Assembly: GCF_018129965.1 (NCBI RefSeq)
Contig: NZ_JAFCKW010000002.1
Span: forward strand, 496,001 to 560,000
DNA from: Bradyrhizobium diazoefficiens
Lineage (GTDB): Bacteria > Pseudomonadota > Alphaproteobacteria > Rhizobiales > Xanthobacteraceae
DNA: 64,000 nt
Reading direction: 5' to 3'
This document shows, one piece after another, positions 44,803-53,748 of this stretch. A program made the translations under genes and the position numbers. Position 1 is the stretch's first letter. Each line of letters starts with the position of its first letter. A model generated the notes under the pieces. It was not told the origin of the DNA and did not search any database. It worked only from the letters and a program-made list of their open reading frames with translations.

Positions 44803-44875
44803 TGTCATCTTCCTCTGAACTGGCAGAACTGGGCATTCGCGACACGACTTTCGTTCTTGTCGTGCATGGCGTCCG

Positions 44876-46087
44876 TTACGCTTGCGCGATGGCGCCGGAG
44901 TGGCGCAGCGCCTCGATCTCGCTCTCGGACAGGCCGAGATATTCCGACAGGACCTCGCCATTATGCTGACCGAGCCGCGCGGATGGGATGTAGTCCGGCG
45001 TTGCTGTCTCGTGGAGCACGAGAGGACTGCGATGGACGAGAATGTCGCCGTATTCGGGATGTTCGATTTCGCGCAACATGCCCCTTGCGTGGAGGTGCTT
45101 GTCCTCCGTCACCTCGTGCAGGTCGCGAACCGCAGCGCAGGGCACTCGGTTGGCCCGGCAGAGATCGGTGATCTCCTGGCGCGTCAACTGCGAGGACCAA
45201 TCCGTCACGATCTGGTCGGTCAGATTGATGTGCTTGAGGCGGTCGAGCACCGTCCTGAAGCGCGTATCGTCGGCCAGTTCCGGCCGCCCCATGGCGCGCG
45301 TCAATCCGGACCAGTGGGATTCGTTGACGCTGATGATGGCGACATAGCCGTCGGATGCGGGATAGACATTGTAGGGCGCCTCGGCGAGCCCGCCGTGACG
45401 GTTGCCCGTGCGCGGGGCTGCGGCCTTGCGGTTGAAGACATCGGCCAGATTCGAGGCCATCGCCGGATAGACGGTCTCGACCATCGCGATCTCGACCAGC
45501 CGGCCGCGCCCGCTCTTTTCCCGATCATAGAGCGCGGTGAGGATGCCGGCATACAGATGAACGCCGCTGATGAAGTCGGTAATGGCCGGCCCCGCCTTGA
45601 CCGGAGGACCGTCGGCAAAGCCTGTCACGCTCATGATGCCCGACACCGCCTGGACCGTCAGGTCCATCGCCAGATTGTCCCGGTCGGGGCCGGACAGGCC
45701 GTAGCCGGTCGCCGATCCGTACACGAGGCGCGGATTGATCGCGCTCAAAACGGAATAGCCGACGCCCAGGCGATCCAGCACGCCAGGTGCGTAATTCTCG
45801 ATCAGCACGTCGGCTTTCGCGGCGAGCGCCTTGAGAACCGCAGCGCCCTCGGGCGACTTCAGGTTCAGACTGATGTTGCGCTTGTTCGCATTGAGCATCG
45901 CGAACGGAACGGCGTTGCCCTTGCTGATGCGGGCGCGATGGCGCACCGGCTCGCCGTTCGGCGGCTCGACCTTGATGACGGTCGCGCCGGCCTGCGCCAG
46001 CAAGAATCCACAATAGGGCCCCTGGTAAACCTGGCCGAGGTCGATGACGGTTACGCCGTCGAGCGGCAATCTCTTGTTGGTGTTCAA
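44876..46087 (-). CDS. CaiB/BaiF family CoA transferase
   Basis: 403 residues with a TTG start at 46087 (MNTNKRLPLDGVTVIDLGQV), preceded by GAGGA at four bases. The family start LDGVTVIDLGQVYQGPYCGF, the DVLIENYAPGVLDRLGV region and the nucleophilic Asp in NLAMDLTVQAVSG match family III CoA transferases. These move CoA between acids. The gene begins 17 bases after the amidohydrolase stop. In the operon it likely activates a carboxylic acid. Confidence 0.9.
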   Translation of the reverse strand: MNTNKRLPLDGVTVIDLGQVYQGPYCGFLLAQAGATVIKVEPPNGEPVRHRARISKGNAVPFAMLNANKRNISLNLKSPEGAAVLKALAAKADVLIENYAPGVLDRLGVGYSVLSAINPRLVYGSATGYGLSGPDRDNLAMDLTVQAVSGIMSVTGFADGPPVKAGPAITDFISGVHLYAGILTALYDREKSGRGRLVEIAMVETVYPAMASNLADVFNRKAAAPRTGNRHGGLAEAPYNVYPASDGYVAIISVNESHWSGLTRAMGRPELADDTRFRTVLDRLKHINLTDQIVTDWSSQLTRQEITDLCRANRVPCAAVRDLHEVTEDKHLHARGMLREIEHPEYGDILVHRSPLVLHETATPDYIPSARLGQHNGEVLSEYLGLSESEIEALRHSGAIAQA

Positions 46088-46104
46088 GACGTCCTCGGTT
46101 GTGG

Positions 46105-46950
46105 TCAGAACCTGTAGAGCCGTGCGGGATTGTCGATCAGGATCTTGCGCCGCATGGCCTCGTCGGGCACGCAGTCGTGCAGCAGACGCAGCAGGTCCTG
46201 AAGATCGGGCATCGTCTCGGCGCTGTGGCCGACATGGGGCCAGTCGCTGCCCCATAGGACCTGATCGGGCGCAGCCTGAACGATGGCGCGCATATAGGGC
46301 GCGGTGTCCGCATAGGGACGGCCTATCCGGGTGTTGCGGTCCGCCCCTGAGATCTTGGTCCAGTAGCGGCCGGTCTTCAGCCGTTCGGTGAAGGCGCGGA
46401 AATCCGGGTGCTCGTGACCCTTGTCGGCCATGGTCCGCGACATGTGGTCGATTACGTAGGTCAGCGGCAGCTTATCGAGCTCCGCTGCGGCGGCAGCCAG
46501 ATCCGAGCTTTCGATCCAGAGCTGGGCATGCCAGCCGCGCTCGGCGAGGCGAGGGGCGAGTGCGACCAGATCGTCGAAGCTGGTGCCGAGCGTCGAGACC
46601 GGCTTGCCGTCCTGCCGGATCATGGTGACGCGCACCGCCTTGAAACCGGCATCGGTGAGTTCATCGAGCCTGTGATCCGACACGTCGGGCCGCAGGATCG
46701 CGACGGCACGCAGCCTGTCGGGATAGCGACGCAGCGCATCATAGGTGACGGCATTGTCTTCTCCCGACCCCACGGCGTGGACGATGACGCCGCGCGTGAT
46801 ACCGAGCTTGTCCCAGACGGCGAAGGCATCCTCGATCGTGAAGGGCCGTGCGGCGGTAAAGCGTCCCTCATCGCTCTGAGGAAAGCGATCAAAGGGGCCG
46901 TAGATATGGAAGTGACAATCGCAGCTGCCTGCGGGCAATGAATAGTCCAT
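46105..46950 (-). CDS. Amidohydrolase of the 2-pyrone-4,6-dicarboxylate lactonase (LigI-like) type
   Basis: 281 residues from the ATG at 46950 (MDYSLPAGSCDCHFHIYGPF). The His-x-His in CDCHFHIYGP and the late Asp in VLWGSDWPHVGHS mark the TIM-barrel amidohydrolase superfamily, COG3618 branch. LigI-like members hydrolyse lactones of aromatic breakdown. It is the first gene of a four-gene minus-strand operon that diverges from an IclR regulator. Substrate is inferred only from family and context. Confidence 0.85.
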   Translation of the reverse strand: MDYSLPAGSCDCHFHIYGPFDRFPQSDEGRFTAARPFTIEDAFAVWDKLGITRGVIVHAVGSGEDNAVTYDALRRYPDRLRAVAILRPDVSDHRLDELTDAGFKAVRVTMIRQDGKPVSTLGTSFDDLVALAPRLAERGWHAQLWIESSDLAAAAAELDKLPLTYVIDHMSRTMADKGHEHPDFRAFTERLKTGRYWTKISGADRNTRIGRPYADTAPYMRAIVQAAPDQVLWGSDWPHVGHSAETMPDLQDLLRLLHDCVPDEAMRRKILIDNPARLYRF

Positions 46951-47350
46951 GCAAGGCAATTCCTGTTCGTTATCGGTCAGTGCTGCGGGAAGGGCAGACG
47001 AGACGGCCGGTCGCACCCGAGGGCGCTCGATGATCGAGGTGCGGGAGGTAGGTTTTTGGGCCTGCGCCTGTGCAGCGGGCCGGTCGCGCCGAACGCCATC
47101 AGCGGGGCGCGGCGGACATATTCGATCCTGGCTTCATGACGCCTCCCCGTCAGCGCGCCCCTCTGGTGGGGCGTTTTCTTGTTTTTGACCGGCTGTTCAC
47201 CGCGACCCTGCGGCCGCCGGAAAGACTAGAGGCGGTGCTTTCTCAAGTCCACAAATTACATATATGTAGTTCTATTTCCATATATGTGTAAAAGAAGAGG
47301 GCGAGGTTCGGACGGGTCCGCATCGCGGTCGCGCAATTCCGGTGAATGAC
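46951..47350. promoter_or_regulatory. 400-base divergent region between catabolic operon and IclR gene
   Basis: No gene is supported. An AT-rich island holds TACATATATGTA (47257-47268), a perfect 12-base palindrome, and CATATATGTG (47279-47288). The shared CATATATGT starts at 47259 and again at 47279, exactly 20 bases apart, which is about two helical turns. They lie about 65-95 bases before the IclR start and are the best operator candidates. Confidence 0.6.
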
Positions 47351-48091
47351 ATGACGAACGCCACCATCAAGTCGGCCAAGCGGATCTTCGAGGTGCTCGA
47401 ATTTTTCGAGGAGGTGAAACGACCGATCTCGCTGAAGGAAGTCGCAGCCAAGTGCGACTATCCGACCTCCAGTGCCGCGGCCTTGCTGAAGAGCATGGCG
47501 ATGCTGGGCTACCTGTTCTACGACAGCTACAATCGCACCTACATGCCGACGATGCGCATCGCCCAGATGGGCCGGTGGCTGGATGCCGGGCTGTTCGGCG
47601 ACAGCGCCATTCTCGCGCTGGTCAACTTCGTCCATGAGGAACTGGACGAGCTCGTCAGTATCAGCACGCAGTCCGACCTGCATGCGCAATACATTCACTG
47701 CCTGCAGACCAGCAAGCGTCTGCGCTTCGAAGTCAGGCCCGGCGACGTCCGCCCGCTCGCGATCAGTGGCATCGGGCGCACGCTGCTCAGCGGTCACACC
47801 GATGTCGAGATTGCCCGGCTGCTGCGCCGCATCAATGCCGTCTGCCCGCCGGAGGACCACATCGAGCTGAAGGCCCTGATGAAGATCATCAACGGCATTC
47901 GCCGCAACGGCTACATGTTCTCCAAGCACATCATTGTCCAGGACGCCGGGGTGATCGCGGTGCTGCTGCCGAAACGCGATTTCGGGCGCCAGCTGGTCCT
48001 CGGCGTCGGCGGGCCGGTCTCACGACTCGAAGAGCGTCAGGGCGAGATCCTCGCCTGTATGCGCGCAGGCATCGCGCGGTTCCTGACGTAA
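47351..48091 (+). CDS. IclR-family transcriptional regulator
   Basis: 246 residues from the ATG at 47351 (MTNATIKSAKRIFEVLEFFE); a GTG at 47342 is also in frame. The winged HTH is in residues 8-70 (ISLKEVAAKCDYPTSSAAAL), and the effector domain follows with LVSISTQSDLHAQYIHCLQT and AISGIGRTLLSGHTD. IclR proteins often control catabolic operons and are released or activated by a ligand. It faces the amidohydrolase operon across two CATATATGT repeats. Control of that operon is likely. Confidence 0.9.
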   Translation: MTNATIKSAKRIFEVLEFFEEVKRPISLKEVAAKCDYPTSSAAALLKSMAMLGYLFYDSYNRTYMPTMRIAQMGRWLDAGLFGDSAILALVNFVHEELDELVSISTQSDLHAQYIHCLQTSKRLRFEVRPGDVRPLAISGIGRTLLSGHTDVEIARLLRRINAVCPPEDHIELKALMKIINGIRRNGYMFSKHIIVQDAGVIAVLLPKRDFGRQLVLGVGGPVSRLEERQGEILACMRAGIARFLT

Positions 48092-48240
48092 CGCCTGTCG
48101 TTGCCGAACTTCGCCCGAGAGCGAGCCTTCGAGCCGAGTGCCTCGTCGGGGCCCGCGCGAAATCCGTACCCCGCCGGGCTTCCCCTGGCGGCCGCCATGG
48201 CCTATTACGCTGCAACGCAAAAATCCCCCGAAATGACCCC

Positions 48241-49863
48241 ATGATCCGCCTCGACAACGTCAGCAAGCAAGCCGGCCACCAGATCCTGTTCATCGAAGCC
48301 TCCGCCGCCCTCAACAAGGGTGAGAAGATCGGCCTGGTCGGGCCGAACGGCGCGGGCAAGACCACGCTGTTCCGGATGATTGCCGGTGAGGAACTGCCCG
48401 ACGAGGGACAGGTCTCGACCGATCGCGGCATCACCATCGGCTATTTCAACCAGGACGTCGGCGAGATGTCGGGCCGAAGCGCCGTGGCCGAGGTGATGAA
48501 CGGCGCAGGTCCCGTCAGCGAGGTCGCGGCCGAGCTGCGCCAGCTCGAGGCCGACATGGCCGACCCCGACAAGGCCGACCAGATGGACGAGATCATCGCA
48601 CGCTATGGCGAGGTCCAGCACGCGTTCGAGGAGCTCGACGGCTACGCGCTCGACGGCCGGGCGCGCGAGGCGCTGTCCGGCCTCGGCTTCAGCCAGGAGA
48701 TGATGGACGGCGACGTCGGCAAACTCTCCGGCGGCTGGAAGATGCGCGTGGCGCTGGCGCGCATCCTCTTGATGCGGCCCGACGTGATGCTGCTCGACGA
48801 GCCGAGCAACCATCTTGATATCGAGAGCCTGATCTGGCTGGAGAAGTTTTTGCACGATTACGAAGGCACGCTGCTGATGACCTCGCATGACCGCGAGTTC
48901 ATCAACCGCGTGATTTCGAAAGTGGTCGAGATCGATTCCGGCTCGCTCACCACATATACCGGCAATTACGAATTCTACGAGCAGCAGCGCGCGCTGAACG
49001 AGAAGCAGCAGCAGGCGCAGTTCGAGCGCCAGCAGGCGATGCTGGCCAAGGAGATCAAGTTCATCGAGCGCTTCAAGGCGCGCGCCTCGCATGCCGCCCA
49101 GGTGCAGAGCCGGGTGAAGAAGCTCGACAAGATCGAGCGGGTCGAGCCGCCGCGCCGCCGCCAGACGGTCGCCTTCGACTTCCTGCCGGCGCCGCGCTCG
49201 GGCGAGGACGTCGTGGCGCTGAAGAACGTCCACAAGGGCTATGGCAGCAAGCGGATTTATGATGGGCTCGATTTCATGATCCGCCGCAGGGAGCGCTGGG
49301 CGGTGATGGGCGTCAACGGCGCCGGCAAATCCACGCTGCTCAAGCTCATTGCGGGGGCGAGTGAGCCGGATCAGGGCACTGTGGCGCTCGGTGGCAGCGT
49401 CAAGATGGGCTATTTCGCCCAGCACGCGATGGACCTGCTCGACGGCGAGCAGACGGTGTTCGAGTCGCTCGAATACGCGTTTCCGACAGCGGGGCAGGGA
49501 AGCTTGCGCGCGCTCGCCGGCTGCTTCGGCTTCTCCGGCGACGACGTCGAGAAGCGCTGCCGCGTGCTCTCGGGCGGCGAGAAGGCGCGGCTGGTGATGG
49601 CCAAGATGCTGTTCGATCCGCCGAACTTCCTGGTGCTGGACGAGCCGACCAACCATCTCGATCTCGCGACGAAAGAGATGCTGATCAACGCGCTGTCGGA
49701 TTTCGAGGGCACCATGCTGTTCGTCTCGCATGACCGGCATTTCCTGGCGACGCTGTCGAACCGGGTGCTGGAGCTGACGCCGGACGGCATCCACCAGTTC
49801 GGCGGCGGCTACACCGAATATGTCGCGCGTACCGGACAGGAAGCGCCGGGCTTGCGGAGCTAG
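48241..49863 (+). CDS. ABC-F family ATPase (translation-associated)
   Basis: 540 residues with two ABC cassettes and no membrane segment. Cassette 1: Walker A LVGPNGAGKTTLF near residue 33, signature LSGGWKMRVALAR near 162, Walker B LLDEPSNHLD near 184. Cassette 2: GVNGAGKSTLLK near 357, LSGGEKARLVMAK near 444, LDEPTNHLD near 465. Between them is the charged ABC-F linker (EQQRALNEKQQQAQFERQQA). The length matches the YbiT/EttA group. These proteins act on ribosomes. It starts 149 bases after the IclR gene. Confidence 0.94.
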   Translation: MIRLDNVSKQAGHQILFIEASAALNKGEKIGLVGPNGAGKTTLFRMIAGEELPDEGQVSTDRGITIGYFNQDVGEMSGRSAVAEVMNGAGPVSEVAAELRQLEADMADPDKADQMDEIIARYGEVQHAFEELDGYALDGRAREALSGLGFSQEMMDGDVGKLSGGWKMRVALARILLMRPDVMLLDEPSNHLDIESLIWLEKFLHDYEGTLLMTSHDREFINRVISKVVEIDSGSLTTYTGNYEFYEQQRALNEKQQQAQFERQQAMLAKEIKFIERFKARASHAAQVQSRVKKLDKIERVEPPRRRQTVAFDFLPAPRSGEDVVALKNVHKGYGSKRIYDGLDFMIRRRERWAVMGVNGAGKSTLLKLIAGASEPDQGTVALGGSVKMGYFAQHAMDLLDGEQTVFESLEYAFPTAGQGSLRALAGCFGFSGDDVEKRCRVLSGGEKARLVMAKMLFDPPNFLVLDEPTNHLDLATKEMLINALSDFEGTMLFVSHDRHFLATLSNRVLELTPDGIHQFGGGYTEYVARTGQEAPGLRS

Positions 49864-49932
49864 CATTCCGCGGCGTGCCTTGACGCGCTGGCGCCCCTCG
49901 GTACGCTCCCTCAAAAAGGGAGCGAAACAACC

Positions 49933-50808
49933 ATGAAGCAATTGCGGATCGGCGACATCACCATCGATGCGGTGATCGAGCGGGAGGGGCCGTGGCGGCG
50001 GCCGCAGGATTTCTTTCCGGCTTACGACGAGGGTGTGTTCAAGCGCCATCTGCCGACCATGGAGCCGGAGGTGTTCGATGCCGCGCGCGGCATGATGGTG
50101 ATTACCTACCAGACCTTCGTGGTGCGCACGCCGCGCTACACCATCCTGGTCGACACCTGCACCGGCGAGGACAAGGGCCATCCGCCGCCGTTCGACTTTC
50201 CGGGCAAGGAGCGCTGGCGCAACGAATTGTTCGCGCTCGGTATCTCTTTCGAGCAGATCGACTATGTCTTCTGCACGCATCTGCACATCGACCACACCGG
50301 CTGGAACACGACCTTGCGCGACGGACGCTGGGTGCCGACGTTTCCGAATGCCAAATACGTCTTCCACAAGGGCGAGTATGCGGCCTGGGAGGCGGAGAAC
50401 GCCAAAGGCAATAACCCGCCCGGCACCGTCTTCCGCGACAATTGCCTGCCGATCGTCGAAGCAGGCCAGGCGCTGCTGGTCGATGACGACTACGCGCTCG
50501 ACGACACCGTCACGCTGACGCCGACGCCGGGGCATTCACCCTGTCATTGCTGCGTGAACATCTTTTCGAAGGGGCAGCGCGCGGTGGTCGCGGGCGACCT
50601 CATGCATCACCAGATCCAGTGCCGCGAGCCGGAGTGGTCGTCCAGGCCGGATTGGGATGCCAAGCTGTCGGCGGTCTCGCGGCGGAAGTTCTTCGCTTCG
50701 GTGGCGGATACCGACACGCTGATCCTGCCGATCCATTTTCCGGCGCCGACGGTGGGGTGGATCAAGCCGCGGGGTGATGCGTTCGATTACCGCTTCAAGC
50801 GGGAGTGA
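49933..50808 (+). CDS. Metallo-beta-lactamase fold hydrolase
   Basis: 291 residues from the ATG at 49933, after AAAAAGGGAG. The signature THLHIDHTGW (near residue 113) gives the zinc ligands HxHxDH. Later ligands are in TPTPGHSPCHCCVNIF and AGDLMHHQIQ, with a final IHFPAPTVGW. There is no signal peptide. The family covers lactonases, esterases and other hydrolases, and the substrate cannot be read. It lies 69 bases after the ABC-F gene. Confidence 0.88.
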   Translation: MKQLRIGDITIDAVIEREGPWRRPQDFFPAYDEGVFKRHLPTMEPEVFDAARGMMVITYQTFVVRTPRYTILVDTCTGEDKGHPPPFDFPGKERWRNELFALGISFEQIDYVFCTHLHIDHTGWNTTLRDGRWVPTFPNAKYVFHKGEYAAWEAENAKGNNPPGTVFRDNCLPIVEAGQALLVDDDYALDDTVTLTPTPGHSPCHCCVNIFSKGQRAVVAGDLMHHQIQCREPEWSSRPDWDAKLSAVSRRKFFASVADTDTLILPIHFPAPTVGWIKPRGDAFDYRFKRE

Positions 50809-50825
50809 GGCGTCCCATGTCGCTC

Positions 50826-50904
50826 ATGCCCGGGCTTGTCCCGGGCATCCACGTTCTTGTCTCAAGGTACGCGGAACGTGGATGGCCGGGACAAGCCCGG
50901 CCAT
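50826..50904. repeat. Palindromic intergenic repeat (CCCGGGCTTGTCCCGGG family)
   Basis: ATGCCCGGGCTTGTCCCGGG with CATCCACGTTC on the left pairs imperfectly with GAACGTGGATG and GCCGGGACAAGCCCGGCCAT on the right. This is a well-known type of Bradyrhizobium repeat, sited between a convergent pair of genes. It may form a large hairpin. Confidence 0.8.
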
Positions 50905-50954
50905 GGCGGAGTTCGTGGAGCGATCGGTCGCCAAAAAACAGAGTTCCCAGCGCC

Positions 50955-51203
50955 TTACGCGCCCATCTCGCACTTCTTCATGAAGCTGTTCTTGGCGGCG
51001 CCGGCGAGCGGCTTGCCATCTGCGCTCATCGCCTTCGGCGTGCAGGCGTCTTCCTTGCACTTCTTCATGAACGAGGTCTTGGCGGCACCGGCGAGCGGCT
51101 TGCCGTCCTTGCCGACCGCCTTGCTCGCGCAGGTGTCGTCGGCGAGGGCCGAGCCGGCCGCAAAGGTGGCGACGATCGCGGCAAGAAAAATCTTCTTCAT
51201 CAT
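50955..51203 (-). CDS. Secreted PsiF-repeat protein
   Basis: 82 residues from tandem ATGs at 51203/51200 (MMKKIFLAAIVATFAAGSAL). The signal peptide ends near SALADD. Two PsiF-type repeats follow: CASKAVGKDGKPLAGAAKTS with FMKKC, then CTPKAMSADGKPLAGAAKNS with FMKKC. In E. coli, PsiF is induced by phosphate starvation, but its function is unknown. No Pho box is visible upstream here. It is a small periplasmic protein with four Cys residues. Confidence 0.82.
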   Translation of the reverse strand: MMKKIFLAAIVATFAAGSALADDTCASKAVGKDGKPLAGAAKTSFMKKCKEDACTPKAMSADGKPLAGAAKNSFMKKCEMGA

Positions 51204-51294
51204 GGGTGTCTCCCTGGGAAAAATTTGCAAGCGGATAGGAGCCGCGAATCGTGGCGCAATCAAGCAGGATCGGCAGGCCGCATCCATCCTCGGT

Positions 51295-52188
51295 TCAATT
51301 TTTCCAGCGAACGAGCTGAGCGGCAGCCTTGACGAGCGCGTCTTCCATGGCGGCTTGATTCCCCGGCGCGGACTGCCGCCGGGACGACGGTTCGTCGAAA
51401 TCATGGGTCGCGCCGGGATAGAGGATGACATCGATCCGGGTACCCTCCTGCAGCGACCGTTCGGCGACGTGCTGACAGATCACGGGTGACACCTCCTCGT
51501 CGTCAGTTCCCAGGAACATCGCCATCGGCGCGGTCGTGGCGACGGACGGCCGCAGCAGCGCCTCCTGTCCGCAGCCGGGGTAGAACACGAGAGCGCCGCG
51601 AAAGCCTGCGGGCTGCGCGCCCTGCCGGATCATGACGTTGAGCGCCGTGCTGCCGCCATTCGACCATCCCTGCAGGAAAAAATCGCTGCCGATGACGTCG
51701 TTGCGGCTGCGCAGATAGGCGAGCGCGCCCTCGGCATCGAGCGGACGCACGGTCTTTTCGTTGACATCGGCCCGGTCGGGATCGTCATGGGTGAAGCGGC
51801 CGAAGCCGTGGGCCTTGCCGCGTGGTCCGAAACTGTCCGGCAGCAAGGCCAGATAGCCACGCGCAGCCCAATATTCGCCCCACATCATATGGCGCTTGGA
51901 CAGGGTGTTGGCGTTGCAGGGCGACGGTGTGTTCGGAGCGACGGTGGTGCAGCCTGTATTGTCGTTGCTGGAGTAGGGGCCGCCGCGCCCGTGCAGCATC
52001 ACGATCGCGGGCCATGGTCCGGGCTTGGCCGGTCGGAAGAGATAGCCGACGAGGGCCGTGCTGCCATCGCCGCTGCGGAAGTAGACCGTCTGCGGCTCGG
52101 CGTTGGCGGCCGTGCCCGACAGCGGCAACGCGATCAGGCCAATCAGGACAACGACGAGAGTTCGACAGTTCGTTCCGGCCGCGCGCAA
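51295..52188 (-). CDS. Exported dienelactone-hydrolase-like protein
   Basis: 297 residues if started at the TTG at 52188, which gives a signal peptide (TLVVVLIGLIALPLSGTAAN); no better start is in frame. The alpha/beta hydrolase core is clear: IVMLHGRGGPYSSND, the nucleophile elbow LQGWSNGGSTALN, and the catalytic His in PGATHDFDEPS. Its first codon is six bases after the upstream esterase stop, so the two are an operon. It should hydrolyse an ester or lactone in the periplasm. The substrate is unknown. Confidence 0.78.
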   Translation of the reverse strand: MRAAGTNCRTLVVVLIGLIALPLSGTAANAEPQTVYFRSGDGSTALVGYLFRPAKPGPWPAIVMLHGRGGPYSSNDNTGCTTVAPNTPSPCNANTLSKRHMMWGEYWAARGYLALLPDSFGPRGKAHGFGRFTHDDPDRADVNEKTVRPLDAEGALAYLRSRNDVIGSDFFLQGWSNGGSTALNVMIRQGAQPAGFRGALVFYPGCGQEALLRPSVATTAPMAMFLGTDDEEVSPVICQHVAERSLQEGTRIDVILYPGATHDFDEPSSRRQSAPGNQAAMEDALVKAAAQLVRWKN

Positions 52189-52193
52189 CGCCG

Positions 52194-53156
52194 TCAGACC
52201 CCGCGCGCCAGCAACGCCTTGAAATCGGCCCGCGCGCGCTGCGCCTCGGCGCGCGCCACCTCCGAGGCCTCGCCGAGGCCGAAATAGCCGTGGATCAGCC
52301 CGGCGCCCTCGTGATGCCTGACCTGCACGCCGGCCGCCTCCAGCGCCTTCGCATAGGCGGCGCCCTCGTCGCGCAGGGGATCGAACCAGGCGGTGGTCAG
52401 AATCGCGGGCGCGAGGCCCTCGAGCGATGCGGCACGGAGCGGCGAGACGCGCCAGTCGGCAGCATGGCCGGGATCGGCGAGATAATGGCCGGAAAACCAT
52501 TCCATCACCGCGCGCGACAGGAAGTACCCCTCGGCATTCTCGGCGCGCGAGGGATAACGCGCATTTTCGGCGGCGTCCGCGTAGCTGCCGACGACGTCGG
52601 TGACGGGATAGACCAGGAGCTGCCCGGCGAGCTTGATGCCGGCATCGCGGCAGGCGATCGCGGTGGCAGCTGCGAGGTTGCCGCCGGCGCTGTCGCCGCC
52701 GACCCCAAGCCGTCTCGCATCGCCACCAAATTCCGCGACGCGGTTGAAGACGTCGCGCGCGGCCGCGAAGGCGTCCTCGAACGCACCCGGAAAGCGTGTT
52801 TCCGGCGGGCGGCGATAGTCGACCGAGACGACGACGGCGCCGGTCTCGATCGCGAGGTTGCGCGCCTGCCGGTCATGGGTCTCGAGATCGCCGGCGACCC
52901 AGCCGCCGCCATGGAAGAACACCACGGTCGGCGCAGGCGTCGTGCCGATCCGATAGACGCGCGCATCGAGCGGTCCGGCGCCGCCCTTCACCTTGATATC
53001 CGCGACCGCGTCGACGGGCGGCGGCGGCACGGCGGCGCGTGCGGCGGCCAGTGCGCGCAGGGACTCGCGGGCGCTCTGTGGCGTCATCGTGGCGGGATCG
53101 CGCAGCGGCAGCAGCGGGATGATCTGGGCAATGACGGGATCGAGCGGCGCGGGCAT
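52194..53156 (-). CDS. HSL-type alpha/beta hydrolase (esterase)
   Basis: 320 residues from the ATG at 53156 (MPAPLDPVIAQIIPLLPLRD). The hormone-sensitive-lipase family motifs are present: VVFFHGGGWVAGDLETHD, the nucleophile GVGGDSAGGNLAAATA, Asp in TTAWFDPLRDEG and His in GAGLIHGYFGL. There is no signal peptide. It precedes an exported hydrolase in the same operon. Likely an esterase for short acyl or aromatic esters. Confidence 0.9.
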   Translation of the reverse strand: MPAPLDPVIAQIIPLLPLRDPATMTPQSARESLRALAAARAAVPPPPVDAVADIKVKGGAGPLDARVYRIGTTPAPTVVFFHGGGWVAGDLETHDRQARNLAIETGAVVVSVDYRRPPETRFPGAFEDAFAAARDVFNRVAEFGGDARRLGVGGDSAGGNLAAATAIACRDAGIKLAGQLLVYPVTDVVGSYADAAENARYPSRAENAEGYFLSRAVMEWFSGHYLADPGHAADWRVSPLRAASLEGLAPAILTTAWFDPLRDEGAAYAKALEAAGVQVRHHEGAGLIHGYFGLGEASEVARAEAQRARADFKALLARGV

Positions 53157-53544
53157 TGCTGTGTCTCTCCGGGGTTCTTGGTCTTGCTTGCGGGGAAGCA
53201 TAGATTTTGCGTCTCGCATCTGCAACCGGCGGTCTGTCGCGATGTCGTCGCGCGCCCGTGGTCGAGGCGATCAAGAGCGCCAAGCTGCGCCGCGATGGGC
53301 TATCCCGACGACAAGCTTGCCGCGAACGCGGTGCACTCGGATCGCGAAGGCAATGACCAATTCGTGCGCGATGTCGGCCTCGCGAACCAGTTCCGCCGCG
53401 CCTCGCAAGGTCAAGCGTCAGGCAGCAGAGTCTTCTCTCGCGAAAATTTTTGGTGCGGAGGGTTTGCAGCCTCTTGCAATCCCGATCGCGGAGGAGGAAC
53501 AATATGCTGACTGGAAGGGTTGTTGCTGGCGCGAGGGAATTGAC
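53157..53544. other. Gap of about 390 bases with coding-like debris
   Basis: No intact gene is supported. From about 53228 to 53400 the DNA has a codon-like rhythm and one frame reads MGYPDDKLAANAVHSDREGN, but the frame closes without a known family. It may be the remains of a gene. No promoter or terminator stands out. Confidence 0.35.
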
Positions 53545-53748
53545 ATGCGGCGGCTCGCTAGCCTGGTTCGACGGTTCTTCGGTCCGCGACTGCGGCACAT
53601 GGTCGACCATGATCCCAGTCTTCCATTCGCCCCCGAAGAGTTCAGCAGGTTGATCCGCAGCGGCAGGCGCGAGGACATGAAGCTACTCGCCGAAGGCCTC
53701 GCCTGTCGGTCGATCCGGCAGCGCGCAAAGTTCCGGGCCACACACTAG
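53545..53748 (+). CDS. Possible small basic protein (67 aa) whose stop codon lies in a repeat
   Basis: The ATG at 53545 opens a 67-residue frame (MRRLASLVRRFFGPRLRHMV) rich in Arg, with an amphipathic first half and no signal peptide. A weak GAGGGAATTG precedes it. The TAG stop at 53746-53748 is part of the repeat element that follows, so the gene may have been cut by that element. It has no family match that I recognise. Support is limited to length and codon rhythm. Confidence 0.3.
   Translation: MRRLASLVRRFFGPRLRHMVDHDPSLPFAPEEFSRLIRSGRREDMKLLAEGLACRSIRQRAKFRATH

Noticed and set aside
48205..50535. 776-codon open frame on the minus strand across the ABC-F and MBL genes
   Set aside because: Both sense genes have all their catalytic motifs, and the frame is a high-GC antisense artefact with no family pattern.
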